DNA of 64,000 nt, taken from Treponema denticola (GTDB taxonomy: Bacteria > Spirochaetota > Spirochaetia > Treponematales > Treponemataceae). The position numbers were made by a program, and so were the translations under genes. Below, piece by piece: positions 63,224-64,000 of this stretch (the stretch's first letter is position 1; the number at the start of each line of letters is the position of its first letter). The notes under the pieces are model-generated. The model was given only the letters and a program-made list of their open reading frames with translations, was not told the DNA's origin and did not search any database. The stretch covers positions 62,001 to 126,000 of the forward strand of contig NZ_CP051302.1 of assembly GCF_024181405.1 (NCBI RefSeq). The letters are read 5' to 3'.

Positions 63224-63817
63224 ATGATAGAAGTAAATGCGATGGGACAGGCTTGTCCTATTCCCGTTATTATGGCAAAAAAGGCTGTCAGGGAAAATAC
63301 GGGTAAAGAAAATATCTCGGTCAAGGTTGATAATGAGGTTGCAACTCAAAACCTTTCAAAGATGGCGGCTCAGCTCGGCATAGGGGTTGAAGTAAACAAA
63401 ATCAGTGAAAAAGAGTTTTCCGTTCTTTTAAAGGCTAAAGACGGTGTAAATTTAAATCCTGTTGCCGTTCCTCAAACTTCAAGCGGAGAATATGCTGTTG
63501 TGATAAATTCGGATCAGATGGGCTCTGGAGATGAAGGCTTCGGCAAAAAGCTTTTAGAAGGCTTTATCTATGCCCTCACGGAACAGGATGTACTTCCCAA
63601 GTTCGTTGTCTGCTATAATTCGGGTGTAAAGCTTACAACCGAAAACGAAAAAACCGTAAACGACTTAAAGGCTCTTGCTTCTCAAGGCTGCGAGGTTCTG
63701 TCTTGCGGCTTGTGTCTGGACTTTTACGGTCTTAAAGAAAAGCTCAAGGTAGGAAGCCCTACAAATATGTACCGCATTACCGAAATTATGCGCACCCACT
63801 TTGTAGTACGCCCATAG
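63224..63817 (+). CDS. yedF: YedF, sulfurtransferase-like selenium metabolism protein
   Basis: 197 residues. Residues 1-70 are a TusA-like domain with the conserved GQACPIPVIMAKKA (Cys-Pro-x-Pro). Residues about 85-197 are a DsrE-like domain with SCGLCLDFYGL. This two-domain form occurs with selenium-use genes and is thought to carry S or Se as a persulfide or perselenide. The DUF3343 gene just downstream supports the same pathway. Confidence 0.92.
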   Translation: MIEVNAMGQACPIPVIMAKKAVRENTGKENISVKVDNEVATQNLSKMAAQLGIGVEVNKISEKEFSVLLKAKDGVNLNPVAVPQTSSGEYAVVINSDQMGSGDEGFGKKLLEGFIYALTEQDVLPKFVVCYNSGVKLTTENEKTVNDLKALASQGCEVLSCGLCLDFYGLKEKLKVGSPTNMYRITEIMRTHFVVRP

Positions 63818-63857
63818 TTTGCCAAAGTATAGCAAAAAAGAATAACGGAAGAAAGAT

Positions 63858-64000
63858 TTGAAAACCTACGGAGTTTTTTCATTTTCGTCTTCTCATCATG
63901 CGATAGCGGCTGAAGCTGTAACTGCTGACGCAGTTATAGCTTCAGGTGAAGTTTCCGATGCTGAAGCATTGGAAACTTCGGGAGATTTTTCTTCTGCGGC
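63858..64000 (+). CDS. DUF3343-type putative Se/S carrier, 3' end outside window
   Basis: Starts with TTG at 63858, with GGAAGAAAG upstream; 47 residues are visible. TYGVFSFSSSHHAIAAE is the opening of DUF3343 proteins, usually encoded beside yedF. Residues 23-47 are an Ala/Glu/Ser-rich stretch not typical of the short family, so this may be a fusion with a longer protein. Confidence 0.7.
   Translation, partial: MKTYGVFSFSSSHHAIAAEAVTADAVIASGEVSDAEALETSGDFSSA

Noticed and set aside
1..64000. CRISPR arrays, tRNA or rRNA genes
   Set aside because: No regularly spaced direct repeats and no cloverleaf or rRNA signature sequences were noticed in the gaps, which are mostly under 250 bases.

Overview
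The window looks like chromosome of an oral treponeme, most likely the Treponema denticola group. The basis is gene content: spirochaetal P83/100 antigen, long-form PRPP synthetase, bacterial XPB helicase, sufCBD, yedF with a DUF3343 gene, and giant Ig-repeat surface proteins. Base composition is low to moderate GC with short intergenic gaps. No rRNA, tRNA or CRISPR array was seen.

Layout. 1-12.9 kb is ordinary core genome: two GGDEF genes, prs, an FGGY kinase, a RelE-type toxin-antitoxin pair, XPB helicase, rsmE, mgtE, a polyprenol/diacylglycerol kinase-like membrane protein, a HAD phosphatase, a SpoU methyltransferase, one unknown gene and a MATE exporter. 13.1-28.4 kb is a surface-protein locus. 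It holds a 1555-residue Ig-repeat protein ending in a probable outer-membrane barrel, a membrane-anchored solute-binding-like protein on the opposite strand, and a 3027-residue Ig-repeat lipoprotein. From about 17.3 kb to 28.4 kb the DNA is visibly richer in GC, as if imported.

29,134-41,834 is a 12.7-kb Mu-like element. It is bounded by related inverted ends and a 5-bp target duplication (CCTTT), and it sits inside an Rpn/PD-(D/E)XK nuclease gene. Removing the element and one duplication copy restores a 300-codon reading frame that matches the intact paralogue at 54.7-55.6 kb. The element carries MuA, MuB and GemA-like genes and a lambda-type tail-tip operon (gpM/L/K/J-like genes plus fibre-like proteins), but no head, terminase or portal genes and no repressor. 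Its transposition genes point outward, away from the tail operon.

42.4-58.2 kb is core genome again: a GPH-type symporter with a large hydrophilic insert, a four-gene operon (steroid-reductase-like protein, beta-propeller, P83/100, 2-hydroxycarboxylate transporter), a dicarboxylate/amino-acid symporter whose 5' end appears frameshifted in a poly-A tract, sufCBD, the intact Rpn gene and lon. 58.2-60.9 kb is AT-rich accessory DNA: a HigBA pair ending in an integron attC-like hairpin, an unrecognised double-CxxC protein, and an EamA transporter with a very histidine-rich tail. 60.9-63.1 kb is a zinc-macrodomain / SirTM / Rrf2 operon, a reversible mono-ADP-ribosylation module with a clear promoter and palindromic operator. 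The window ends with yedF and the start of a DUF3343 gene, both linked to selenium/sulfur trafficking.

A recurring regulatory feature is a strong -10 hexamer only 6-8 bases before the start codon with no Shine-Dalgarno sequence (4794, 10235, 42395, 55794, 62706), which suggests leaderless transcripts.
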